Notes under the pieces: generated by a model | The model's database searches: none | The model's input: the letters and a program-made list of their open reading frames with translations, nothing else | What the model was told of the DNA's origin: nothing | Made by a program: the position numbers and the translations under genes | Part shown: in pieces, positions 1 to 8,096 of the stretch | Layout of the letters: each line of letters starts with the position of its first letter | Numbering within the stretch: position 1 is the first letter of the stretch | Source: Chitinophagales bacterium | GTDB lineage: Bacteria > Bacteroidota > Bacteroidia > Chitinophagales > BACL12 | Assembly (NCBI GenBank): GCA_014380545.1 | Contig: JACMJP010000008.1 | Location: forward strand, 1 to 21,204 | Direction: 5' to 3' | DNA: 21,204 nucleotides

Positions 1-1599
1 AAATCAGGTAAAAGTGTTACAGGTGGAAGTATAGGTTTATTTAAAGGAAAAAGACTTGGCAGGGAAAAAGCGATGCAGTCAATGCAGGAGGATATAGAAA
101 AAATAACTGTTGAGGAAGAGAAAATCCATGCTGTAATAAAGGAAAAAGAAAATCAATTACAGGAATTAAGAAGAAGCACAGCTGATAAAGAAATTCAGAA
201 AGCAACTCAGGGAGTTAATTTAGTAAATCAGAATATTGTTAGTGCACAAACAAGATTAGATCATGTGCATAATGTATTAAAACAAATTGCAGAAAAGCAG
301 GAAAGTTTTAATCGCATGATAATACAAACAGAAGAGGAGAGTTTGCAATTAAATAACGCACATGAAAATACTATTCTGTTAAAGGAAGAGCAGCAAAAAG
401 TTTTACTTGAAATGGAATCTGCTTATCGTGAAGTGAATGAGAAACTCATTCATCACAACAATTTATATAACCAGGAAAATATCCGCTATCATCAGCAACT
501 GAACAGAACAGATTCTGTTAAACAAGACCTGAATTATAAAAATACAAGATTTACAGAAGCAGAAGCATTATCTGCTGCAAATAATACACAGTTAATTGAT
601 GTGAAAGATGAGCTTTCCGAAACAAGAAATAAAATTGAAACTGTGCAGGCTGCATTAATGCTGCTGTATGATGAAAAAGTTGTGAAAGAAACAATGCTTG
701 CAACTACTGAGCAGGATTATTATGCAAGTCGGGGGGAAATTGCAGAAACAGAAGATCAGATAAAAACATTACAGAAGAAGAAAGAACAAACAGATACAAT
801 TCTTGGGGGTATAAAGGATAAATTGAATGACCTCAAAGTACAGCTTGCAGGAACAAAAGAAAGATTGTGGGTTGAATTTAATGTGGAGCTTGAACATATA
901 TTGGATAATGCTCCACCTGAAAATGTAACACTTGAAGAATTACAGGAAAAAGTGGATGCCGCAAAAAAACGTATTGAAAATTACGGTGAAGTAAATCCGA
1001 TGGCGATACAGGCTTTTGAGGAAATGAAAACAAGATATGATTTTATTAGAAATCAGAGGGACGACCTGATCAATGCCAAAACTTCCTTATTAACTACAAT
1101 TGATGAAATAGATGCAACGGCAAGAAAGAAATTTGATGATGCGTTTATACAAGTTCGGCAGAATTTCGTTGAAGTATTCCGTGGATTATTTTCTGAAGAA
1201 GATGATTGCGATCTAATCCTTAAAGAGAATTCTGATCCGCTTGAAGCAGAAATAGAAATTATTGCAAAACCAAAAGGAAAAAAACCTCAGGTGCTCGATC
1301 AGTTAAGTGGTGGGGAAAAAACATTAACGGGAATGAGTTTATTATTTGCGTTATATTTATTAAAACCTGCACCGTTTTGTATTCTTGATGAAGTTGATGC
1401 ACCGCTTGATGATAATAATATTACCAAGTTTAATAATATCATTCGCAAATTCAGTGATAATTCACAGTTCATTATTGTAACACACAACAAAAGAACAATG
1501 GCAGAGGTAGATGTTATTTATGGAGTTACAATGGCAGAGCAGGGGATAAGTAAAGTGGTGCCTGTTGATTTCAGGAATTTGAATTGGGGTTATGAATAA
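1..1599 (+). CDS. smc: Chromosome segregation ATPase SMC, C-terminal half (5' partial)
   Basis: The reading frame is open from base 1, so the gene starts outside the window. SMC forms the ATP-driven, DNA-embracing dimer that condenses and segregates chromosomes with ScpA/ScpB. The first 25 visible residues carry the motif at the end of the hinge (TGGSIGLFKGKRLGR). About 300 residues of charged, Gln/Glu/Lys-rich coiled coil follow, then the C-terminal half of the ABC head. In the head, the signature LSGGEK lies at visible residues 435-440 (bases 1303-1320), followed by the Walker B/D-loop (CILDEVDAPLDD) and the switch His (FIIVTHNKRTM). The 532 residues after the hinge agree with the usual length of this half in bacterial SMC. 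The gene converges on ppx and shares a hairpin terminator with it. All catalytic motifs of this half are intact, and the identification is near certain. Confidence 0.97.
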   Translation, partial: KSGKSVTGGSIGLFKGKRLGREKAMQSMQEDIEKITVEEEKIHAVIKEKENQLQELRRSTADKEIQKATQGVNLVNQNIVSAQTRLDHVHNVLKQIAEKQESFNRMIIQTEEESLQLNNAHENTILLKEEQQKVLLEMESAYREVNEKLIHHNNLYNQENIRYHQQLNRTDSVKQDLNYKNTRFTEAEALSAANNTQLIDVKDELSETRNKIETVQAALMLLYDEKVVKETMLATTEQDYYASRGEIAETEDQIKTLQKKKEQTDTILGGIKDKLNDLKVQLAGTKERLWVEFNVELEHILDNAPPENVTLEELQEKVDAAKKRIENYGEVNPMAIQAFEEMKTRYDFIRNQRDDLINAKTSLLTTIDEIDATARKKFDDAFIQVRQNFVEVFRGLFSEEDDCDLILKENSDPLEAEIEIIAKPKGKKPQVLDQLSGGEKTLTGMSLLFALYLLKPAPFCILDEVDAPLDDNNITKFNNIIRKFSDNSQFIIVTHNKRTMAEVDVIYGVTMAEQGISKVVPVDFRNLNWGYE

Positions 1600-1640
1600 T
1601 GAGTGATCAGTAATGAGTATAGTATAATAGAAAATAAAAC

Positions 1641-1664
1641 AGAAGGTGACTTTTGTCACCTTCT
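1641..1664. terminator. Bidirectional hairpin between smc and ppx
   Basis: A perfect 10-bp inverted repeat (AGAAGGTGAC and GTCACCTTCT) flanks a 4-nt TTTT loop. On the plus strand it is followed by TTAATTAAG. On the minus strand the next bases are GTTTTATTTTC, a better U-tract. It sits between convergent stops 42 bases after smc and 22 bases from ppx, so it can end both transcripts; the minus-strand (ppx) direction looks stronger. Confidence 0.8.
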
Positions 1665-1686
1665 TAATTAAGATAGGATTTGTTAT

Positions 1687-2583
1687 TTATTCAACTACAG
1701 AACTCTTCTTTTTATACTCTTTATACAGCTCCGTAATAATTCCATCACTCAATCCCTGTTTTGGTACATGGATTTTATCAATGCCCGTCCATTTCATAAC
1801 GTTGATGTAGATTCTTAATGCAGGAACAATTACATCCGCCCTGTCAGGTTTTAAGCCAAGGTCACGGACTCTTTGTGTCATACTTAATCCGTCAATATAA
1901 CTTAATACCCTGCGTAAAGATGATGCTGATAAAAAATTTTTTCCCTTGCCGTACATTTTAATTACTTTATTAATACTTCCGCCAACACCAAGTGCATCAA
2001 TATTCGTTTTTACAGGTTTATTTTCATGTAGCCATTTTACTACTTCTCGCCATTCATCTTCGGTAACCTGATCATTCAGCAGGCGCAATGTTCCGATATT
2101 AAATGACTTGTTTGAATGTAATTTCCCTTTACCGAAAAATGCAAGTTCAGTGCTTCCCCCACCCACATCTATATATAAATAATTTTCTGAGGGATCTAAT
2201 CCACTTTGCAGCAATGGATATTGTAAAATAAATTTTGATTCTGCATCGCCACTTATTATTTCTATTTCTATGCCCGCTTCCTGCTTTACTCTTTGTAAAA
2301 TAATATCGCTGTTCTTTGCATCCCGCATTGCTGATGTTGCACATGCTTTATATGCAAGCACATGGTGCACATCGATTAAATTTTTAAAAGCAATTAAAGT
2401 TTTTACGACATGATCAATTTTTTCATCAGAAAATTTCCCGTTATTAAACGCCTCTTCTCCAAGCCTTACCGGAACCCTGATGAGTTCATCCTTATGATAT
2501 ACAGGTCCCGTTTTTGTTTCAAAAACATTCACGAATAATAATCGTATTGCGTTGCTTCCAATATCTATTGCTGCGAATTTCAA
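1687..2583 (-). CDS. ppx: Ppx/GppA family phosphatase (exopolyphosphatase)
   Basis: This cytosolic enzyme belongs to the ASKHA-fold Ppx/GppA family, which removes terminal phosphate from polyphosphate or the gamma phosphate of pppGpp. Visible motifs are the N-terminal phosphate-binding loop (AAIDIGSNAIRLL, residues 4-16), the ATSAMRDA motif near residue 85, the ISGDAES segment whose Glu115 aligns with catalytic Glu121 of E. coli PPX, and the second phosphate loop YIDVGGGSTEL (137-147). At 298 residues it has only the two ASKHA lobes and lacks the C-terminal HD-like domain of the ~510-residue E. coli enzyme, as is usual in Bacteroidota. The start codon is TTG (2581-2583); a stop lies only three codons upstream, and no ATG fits. 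It follows ppk1 by 19 bp, so the two are probably co-transcribed. Polyphosphate versus pppGpp preference cannot be read from the sequence. Confidence 0.9.
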   Translation of the reverse strand: MKFAAIDIGSNAIRLLFVNVFETKTGPVYHKDELIRVPVRLGEEAFNNGKFSDEKIDHVVKTLIAFKNLIDVHHVLAYKACATSAMRDAKNSDIILQRVKQEAGIEIEIISGDAESKFILQYPLLQSGLDPSENYLYIDVGGGSTELAFFGKGKLHSNKSFNIGTLRLLNDQVTEDEWREVVKWLHENKPVKTNIDALGVGGSINKVIKMYGKGKNFLSASSLRRVLSYIDGLSMTQRVRDLGLKPDRADVIVPALRIYINVMKWTGIDKIHVPKQGLSDGIITELYKEYKKKSSVVE

Positions 2584-2602
2584 AATAATTTAGTTTTAGT
2601 TT

Positions 2603-4711
2603 TTACCCTGAATAGTTTTTATAATAATCATACAACGCTAATTGGCTGCGCACTGGCTTATCACCCTTTTTTAATTGTATATATTCATTTAATTTTCCAT
2701 GCCCAATTGATCTTGCTTTTTGATTATCACTCCACTGTATTTCCAAATTTTCTTTTAATTGTTTGCGTATTTTTTTATCAAGAATACTTACAAGCACTTC
2801 CACCCGGAAATCAATATTTCTTTCCAACATATCTGCTGAACCAATATATATTTCTTCTTTACCATTATTGTGAAAATAATAAATGCGGGCATGTTCAAGA
2901 TATTTATCCAATATACTAATACCCTCAATATTTTCGCTCAATCCTTCTACACCCGGAACAACAGAACATGCCCCTCTTACTATCAATCGTATCTTTACTC
3001 CAGCCATACTTGCTTCATACAATTTTTTTACAATTTCCTTATCGGCAATATTATTTACTTTGATAAATATTTCTGCAGGCTTTCCGGCTTTTGCAAATTT
3101 TATTTCCCGGTTAATTAATTGTTTTATTTGCTTGCGTAAATACAATGGAGCGAGCAAAATGTTTTTATATTTTAAGATATTGAATTGGTTTTCAAAAAAT
3201 GAAAAAACCTTTTTGATCTCTTTAGTTATTTCAGGTTTTGCTGTTAATAATAAAAGATCGGTGTAAGTTTTTGCTGTGTTCTCATTAAAATTCCCTGTTC
3301 CTATCATTGCATACTGCTGAATTTTTCCATTTACATTTTCTGTAACCAAACATAATTTAGCATGTACTTTTAAATTGTTTTCACCAAATACAACCTTTGC
3401 ACCTTCTTCCTGTAATTTATTGCTCCAGTATATATTATTTTCTTCATCAAACCTTGCCTGTAGTTCCATAATCACCGTTACATGTTTGCCATTTCTTGCG
3501 GCATTTATTAAAGACATCACAACGCTTGAATTTTTAGCAACACGATATAGTGTAACATGAATATGTGTAACAGATGGATTAATTGCGGCCTCCCGCAAAA
3601 AATCAATTACATGTGTAAAAGATTGATAAGGAAAATGCAGCAATACATCTTTTTGTTTTATTGCACTAAAAATACCCGGGGATAATTGTAAATACGGATG
3701 CTGTACTGGCGGTTGTTTTGTAAATAATAAATGTGTTTTCCCAAGGTTAGGAAAATTGACAAAATTCTTAAAATTATGATATCTCGCACCGGGAATAACT
3801 GCGTCTTCTTTTTGCAATTTCATTTTTTTAGTGAAAAATGAAAGCATATCTGCAGGCATTGCAGCATCATAAATAAATCGTACAGGCTCTCCTTTCACCC
3901 GGCGTTTAATACTTTTCTGCAGAATTTCCAGAGTGCTTTGATTTAGATCTGTGTCCTGATCAAGAGATAATTCTGCGTCACGGGTAATTTTAATTGTATA
4001 AGCTTCAATTTCATCAAAATCAAAAATATGATAAATGCTTTTTAAGTTATACCTGATAATATCATCTAATAAAATAATATATTCCTTATCATCAATTGCA
4101 TGCAACACTAAAAACCTGGAAGGGTCACCATCAGGCACCTCAATTAGTGAATATCCTGTTACACTGCTTTTTCCTTTTTTGCGCAGCCGGATTGCAAGGT
4201 AAATGGATTTATCACTGAGTGAGGGCAATTTTTTTTCTGTATCCACCATCACAGGAAATAACTTCGGACGCACCACTTCCTGGAAATAATCTTTTACAAC
4301 CTCACCTTGTTCTGCAGTTAATTCTTTTTCATTTACAATAAAAATATTCTCTTTCTTTAATTCTTCAAGAATTTCAAGATATGCGTTATCAAACCTGTTT
4401 TTAAGTAATAAAACTTTTTTCTGTATCTGGCTCAATAACTTGGAGGGTTTAACGTCAAAGTCCTTGATCTTTGTTTTTTCTATTTTCACCATTCGGCGCA
4501 TAGTCGCTACCCGCACCCTGAAAAATTCATCCTGGTTATTTGAAAATATACCGAGAAATCTAACCCTTTCATTCAGCGGAACCCTTTTGTCCTCAGCCTC
4601 CTGCAATACCCGTTCATTGAATGATAACCAACTGATATCCCTGTGTATGTATTTATAAATCAACTTCTTTGTTTTCTTTTTTTGCGGCATATTACATGTA
4701 ATATTTGCCAC
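2603..4711 (-). CDS. ppk1: Polyphosphate kinase 1
   Basis: PPK1 transfers the ATP gamma phosphate to growing inorganic polyphosphate and acts at the inner face of the membrane. All four family domains are present in order: N domain (about 18-120, starting YIHRDISWLSFNERVLQEA), head domain (about 130-325), C1 (about 345-510) and C2 (about 515-690). The autophosphorylated histidine is His450 in LKVHAKL, and the second conserved histidine is His607 in LEHARIYYF; both are intact, as are IGTGNFNENTA (470-480) and GSADMLERNID (624-634). Length (702 from the GTG at 4709-4711) is normal. The ATG at 4688-4690 (695 residues) is an equally good or better start, because a TAAATTTG box (4711-4718) overlaps the GTG and would place transcription start downstream of it. 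It is the first gene of a ppk1-ppx pair. Confidence 0.96.
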   Translation of the reverse strand: MANITCNMPQKKKTKKLIYKYIHRDISWLSFNERVLQEAEDKRVPLNERVRFLGIFSNNQDEFFRVRVATMRRMVKIEKTKIKDFDVKPSKLLSQIQKKVLLLKNRFDNAYLEILEELKKENIFIVNEKELTAEQGEVVKDYFQEVVRPKLFPVMVDTEKKLPSLSDKSIYLAIRLRKKGKSSVTGYSLIEVPDGDPSRFLVLHAIDDKEYIILLDDIIRYNLKSIYHIFDFDEIEAYTIKITRDAELSLDQDTDLNQSTLEILQKSIKRRVKGEPVRFIYDAAMPADMLSFFTKKMKLQKEDAVIPGARYHNFKNFVNFPNLGKTHLLFTKQPPVQHPYLQLSPGIFSAIKQKDVLLHFPYQSFTHVIDFLREAAINPSVTHIHVTLYRVAKNSSVVMSLINAARNGKHVTVIMELQARFDEENNIYWSNKLQEEGAKVVFGENNLKVHAKLCLVTENVNGKIQQYAMIGTGNFNENTAKTYTDLLLLTAKPEITKEIKKVFSFFENQFNILKYKNILLAPLYLRKQIKQLINREIKFAKAGKPAEIFIKVNNIADKEIVKKLYEASMAGVKIRLIVRGACSVVPGVEGLSENIEGISILDKYLEHARIYYFHNNGKEEIYIGSADMLERNIDFRVEVLVSILDKKIRKQLKENLEIQWSDNQKARSIGHGKLNEYIQLKKGDKPVRSQLALYDYYKNYSG

Positions 4712-4718
4712 AAATTTA
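4711..4718 (-). promoter_or_regulatory. Possible -7 box of the ppk1-ppx operon
   Basis: TAAATTTG on the minus strand matches the Bacteroidota -7 consensus TAnnTTTG and lies 20 nt upstream of the ATG at 4690. No good -33 TTTG is seen at the expected spacing, so support is one element only. Confidence 0.35.
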
Positions 4719-4827
4719 AGCGATGGCTAAAATAGTAGTGTGTTGATTAATATAAGCATAAGAGACCATTAAATAATTATGAAGGAATTGTAAGCATGTT
4801 GCAGAATTAAACTGAGGTAGGATTTGC

Positions 4828-4866
4828 AAAAAAAACCGTAAAGAGGGTCATAAGGCCTCTTCACGG
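4828..4866 (-). terminator. Intrinsic terminator after the lipoprotein gene
   Basis: On the minus strand an 11-bp stem with one mismatch (CCGTGAAGAGG pairing with CCTCTTTACGG, 9-nt loop) is followed directly by eight T residues (4835-4828). This is the canonical form of a Rho-independent terminator. It lies 59 bases past the stop of the lipoprotein gene and insulates it from ppk1 on the same strand. Confidence 0.88.
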
Positions 4867-4925
4867 ATAACTCTAAAACTCCAACTATGAGACTAAATCG
4901 TGGCGGAGTAATTTTTTTAAGGGTA

Positions 4926-5453
4926 TTATAAATCGATAACTTCTATAATTTGCATATCGTCAATCAGTATTTTATCCATTCCAACAATAAGCTCCAGCGT
5001 TACAGGAACATCGTTCAGTGTTGTGAAATAATATTTTTGTTTATTCCAGTGTAATGCAGATTCAGGTGAAATATTAAAATATAACAACGCTGTGTCCCCC
5101 TGAAAAACAGTAACTACAAATTCGCTTGCGCATCCGGTTGACGTTCCTGTCATTTTTAATGCAAATGATAACTCATACATTTTAACTGCTTCAACCGGTA
5201 ATATATCTTCGTACGTCATACTGCGGCAAGTAGTAGCGCCTATCATCATAGACTTTGTACCCTCGTAATAATCAGCCATATTCGGTTCAGCATATCCTTC
5301 TCCTATTCCTTCCCATAAAGCATCTAATAATGAAACGTCCTCAAAACTTCCATTTTTTAAAATATTTGGCGGAGTAATCAAAATATCTTTTTCTTTTGCA
5401 CATGAGGCAAGAACAAAAGATGCAAGGACTAGGATTATTAAATTTTGTTTCAT
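4926..5453 (-). CDS. Predicted lipoprotein, beta-sandwich type, unknown function
   Basis: This 175-residue protein has a short lipoprotein signal peptide ending in the lipobox LASC, with Cys18 as the predicted acylated residue. It should therefore be anchored in the outer or inner membrane. After the Cys there is a short charged linker (AKEKD), then NILKNGSFED, a start seen in carbohydrate-binding-module-like jelly rolls of Bacteroidota surface proteins. The rest is rich in alternating hydrophobic residues and ends in a DKILIDDMQIIEV strand that also fits such folds. No catalytic motif is visible. It is monocistronic: its own terminator lies downstream, and purM is divergent upstream. The carbohydrate-binding idea is inference from fold pattern only; I do not recognise a named family. 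Confidence 0.8.
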   Translation of the reverse strand: MKQNLIILVLASFVLASCAKEKDILITPPNILKNGSFEDVSLLDALWEGIGEGYAEPNMADYYEGTKSMMIGATTCRSMTYEDILPVEAVKMYELSFALKMTGTSTGCASEFVVTVFQGDTALLYFNISPESALHWNKQKYYFTTLNDVPVTLELIVGMDKILIDDMQIIEVIDL

Positions 5454-5683
5454 TAAAAAATTATTCAGTATGATGATTGTTCAAGTATTCATACAAAATT
5501 CATTAAGATTCAAATATGTGCACCGTACGGATTGTGATCTCTTGTGACGACGTTTTATTTCAGGGATCAGTAAATTGAGTTTTTACAAACTGCCAGATGC
5601 CTGTTTTCATTGAGATATGCTTTGATGAACGGTTTTAAGTAGTGAGAATTACAGGAATAAAACTTTAGTTACTCCACAGAACC

Positions 5684-5713
5684 TTTCTTCCTTTTTTCAA
5701 ATACCTACCTTTG
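5684..5713 (+). promoter_or_regulatory. Promoter of purM
   Basis: TTTC (5684-5687), an 18-bp spacer and TACCTTTG (5706-5713) fit the Bacteroidota vegetative promoter (-33 TTTG-like, -7 TAnnTTTG). The -7 box ends only 4 nt before the ATG at 5718, so the transcript would be leaderless or have a leader of a few nucleotides at most. Confidence 0.65.
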
Positions 5714-5717
5714 TAAT

Positions 5718-6884
5718 ATGGCTATTGATAAATATGGTTTAAGGGGTGTTTCATCCGGTAAGGAAGATATACATAAAGCAATTAAACATATAGATAAAGG
5801 ATTGTATGCTACTGCCTTCTGTAAAATATTACCTGATATTGCAGGCGATGATGAAGAGTATTGTAATATCATGCATGCAGATACGGCCGGCACAAAAACT
5901 TCTCTGGCTTATATATACTGGAAGGAAACCGGTGACATAAATGTATGGAAAGGTATTGCACAGGATGCCCTGGTAATGAATCTTGATGATATGGCTTGTG
6001 TAGGTGCGGTCGCTAATATTCTTATTTCATCTACAATAGGAAGAAATAAAAGTTTAATTCCGGGGGAAATAATCAGTGCTGTAATAGATGGAACCATGGA
6101 ATTCATTCAAAAGATGAAAACATTTGATGTGCATATACATCATGCTGGAGGTGAAACAGCAGATGTTGGGGATATTGTGAGAACAATTGATGTTGGAATA
6201 ACTGCATATACAAGAATGCGCAGAGACGCTCTTATAATAAATAATATAAAACCCGGAAATGTAATTGTTGGATTAGAGAGTTATGGAAAAGCGAGTTATG
6301 AGGAGGAATATAACGGAGGCATGGGAAGTAACGGATTAACTTCAGCAAGGCATGATGTATTTAGTAAGGTATATGCTGAAAAATATCCTGAAAGTTATGC
6401 CCCTGAAATACCTGAGGGAGTGATTTATACGGGAAATAAATTATTGACTGATAAGATAGAGAACCTAAACTCAGATGCGGGAAAATTAGTTTTATCACCT
6501 ACAAGAACTTATTTGCCTGTAATTAAAAAAATAATTGCACAACATAAAGACAAAATTGCCGGCATGATCCATTGTACGGGTGGAGGGCAAACAAAAGTTT
6601 TACATTTTGTAAATGATGCGCATATTGTAAAAAATAATTTACTGCCCATTCCGCCTTTATTTAAAATGATACAGGAAGAAAGCCGAACGAGTTGGAAGGA
6701 AATGTATAGGGTATTTAATATGGGGTACCGTCTTGAAATTTATACTGATGCAATTACGGCAGATGCAATTATAAATATTTCAAAAGAATTTAATATTACT
6801 GCCCAGGTTATAGGTTATGTGGAGGAATATGCCGGAAAGAAAGTAACAATAGAAAGCAGAGTTGGAAAGTTTGAGTATGAATAG
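5718..6884 (+). CDS. purM: Phosphoribosylformylglycinamidine cyclo-ligase (AIR synthase)
   Basis: PurM closes the imidazole ring of 5-aminoimidazole ribonucleotide from FGAM using ATP, the fifth step of purine synthesis. The protein has the two-domain PurM fold: GTK (58-60) after a HADTA strand, GGETAD (144-149), the Gly/Asn-rich SNGLTSAR (204-211), SPTRTY (260-265), CTGGG (286-290) and MYRVFNMGYR (329-338). All match the family's ATP and substrate sites. At 388 residues it is about 40 longer than the E. coli enzyme (345). Part of the extra length is an insertion around 190-205 (ASYEEEYNGGMG) replacing the short SSGPHSNG loop of E. coli PurM; this longer form is the one I associate with Bacteroidota. 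The ATG start is fixed by the promoter 4 nt upstream. It stands alone, not in a pur operon. Confidence 0.92.
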   Translation: MAIDKYGLRGVSSGKEDIHKAIKHIDKGLYATAFCKILPDIAGDDEEYCNIMHADTAGTKTSLAYIYWKETGDINVWKGIAQDALVMNLDDMACVGAVANILISSTIGRNKSLIPGEIISAVIDGTMEFIQKMKTFDVHIHHAGGETADVGDIVRTIDVGITAYTRMRRDALIINNIKPGNVIVGLESYGKASYEEEYNGGMGSNGLTSARHDVFSKVYAEKYPESYAPEIPEGVIYTGNKLLTDKIENLNSDAGKLVLSPTRTYLPVIKKIIAQHKDKIAGMIHCTGGGQTKVLHFVNDAHIVKNNLLPIPPLFKMIQEESRTSWKEMYRVFNMGYRLEIYTDAITADAIINISKEFNITAQVIGYVEEYAGKKVTIESRVGKFEYE

Positions 6885-6984
6885 TTTTCGCACACTAATA
6901 AATTTTTGAAAGAAGTTGAATGAACCCGATCAGTAATTAAAGATCAATTTAATTAACCAATAACTTAATAACTATTAACTGATG

Positions 6985-7872
6985 TCATATTCCCGGAAAA
7001 TTTCTCATATAAGCCCTGAATCGCTTTGCTGAAGTTACCTTGTTCACATAGAAATAATTTAAGATAATTCCTGCAACAACTATTATCATTCCAGTAATAG
7101 CAAGCATATCAAATCGTTCATTAAATAAAAAATATCCGAATAGTAAAGCGAATAGAATTCCGATATAAGTATAATTTGCAATACTGCTTGCTTTTTCCAT
7201 TTGATAGGCCCGTGTCATATAAAACTGTGCAAACTGAGTAATGACTCCTACAGCAATTAAATAAAACCATTCTGTTCCTACAGGCATTATCCAATGAGTA
7301 GCACAATAGGGCGTAACAATAGGAAGTGTAATAAGCGGTAAATAAAATACCACCACTACAGCAGGTTCATCGTCTTTTGCCCTCCTTACAGCATTATAAG
7401 AGATTCCTGAACAAGCAGCCGCTAAAATTCCGAGCATTAGCATTTCGACAGAAACCCTTGGATCAAATCCTTTAATTAAAATAATCCCGATAAAAGAGAG
7501 AAGAAAAAATATCCATTGTTTCCAATGCATATCTTCTTTTACAATAAAAGATGCGAATATGACCGTAAATATCGGAGACAAATATTGAATTGTAACTGCT
7601 GTGGCAAGAGGTAAATTTTGCAGGGTATAAAAAAATAATAATAAAGCTATTGAGCCGGATAAGCCCCTTATTATTAAAAATAATTTATTCCCTTTTTTAA
7701 ATGGATTTAAATTAAGACGATATAATAGAAATGCTGATAATATGAATGAAACAGAACTCCTGAACAATACAATTTCGTAAGAAGGTATTCGGGGTATAAG
7801 TTTTATACATACATTCATGAGCGCAAATAAAAAAGTAGAATACAAAATATACTGTACTGCCTTCCCATGCAT
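6985..7872 (-). CDS. EamA-family (DMT superfamily) transporter
   Basis: This 295-residue integral membrane protein has ten predicted transmembrane helices in two tandem EamA repeats (about 7-135 and 142-278), the usual length and layout of drug/metabolite transporters. Typical features are the IIRGLSGSIA segment (67-76) at the start of helix 3, a KED charged turn (112-114) between helices 4 and 5, and NERFDMLAITGMIIVVAGI (251-269) in the last helix pair. Basic residues cluster at the cytoplasmic C-terminus (KRFRAYMR). Such proteins export or import small metabolites such as amino acids or purines. The substrate cannot be told from the sequence, and neither neighbour (convergent purM, divergent ctpA) is in the same transcription unit. 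Family assignment is secure, function is not. Confidence 0.88.
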   Translation of the reverse strand: MHGKAVQYILYSTFLFALMNVCIKLIPRIPSYEIVLFRSSVSFILSAFLLYRLNLNPFKKGNKLFLIIRGLSGSIALLLFFYTLQNLPLATAVTIQYLSPIFTVIFASFIVKEDMHWKQWIFFLLSFIGIILIKGFDPRVSVEMLMLGILAAACSGISYNAVRRAKDDEPAVVVVFYLPLITLPIVTPYCATHWIMPVGTEWFYLIAVGVITQFAQFYMTRAYQMEKASSIANYTYIGILFALLFGYFLFNERFDMLAITGMIIVVAGIILNYFYVNKVTSAKRFRAYMRNFPGI

Positions 7873-8096
7873 TTAGTAAAATTATAAGTTGTTATTTTGT
7901 TTCCATCACCTTAATTATAAACAATGCAACTTCACAGTATGGAAAAGATTTTGGAGTAATTGTTGCAACATTACTGTGTATTTTAGTATCTTTTAAGCAG
8001 TTAAAGTTTGTTAAGTATGGAGATAAAATCCTTTCCGCATCGTTAATCAATTCATAAATCAGAAAAAAATACTTATTTCACAAAAAATTTATCGGA

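Noticed and set aside
2883..3266. 127-codon plus-strand frame inside ppk1.
   Set aside because: It is a shadow of the ppk1 frame, which has complete family motifs; the translated product shows no recognisable pattern.
5523..5530. Palindrome CCGTACGG between the lipoprotein gene and purM as an operator.
   Set aside because: It is a single 8-bp palindrome 155 bp from the purM promoter with no second copy; chance explains it.
6885..6984. Possible terminator between purM and the EamA transporter gene.
   Set aside because: The region is AT-rich with several short TTAA-type repeats, but no stable stem followed by a T-run could be found.
7873..8057. Open frame of about 60 codons with a signal-peptide-like start in the EamA-ctpA intergenic region (ends TAA 8055-8057).
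   Set aside because: No ATG, GTG or TTG gives a plausible start, and such a run is possible by chance in AT-rich DNA. Without homologues it cannot be called a gene or a pseudogene.
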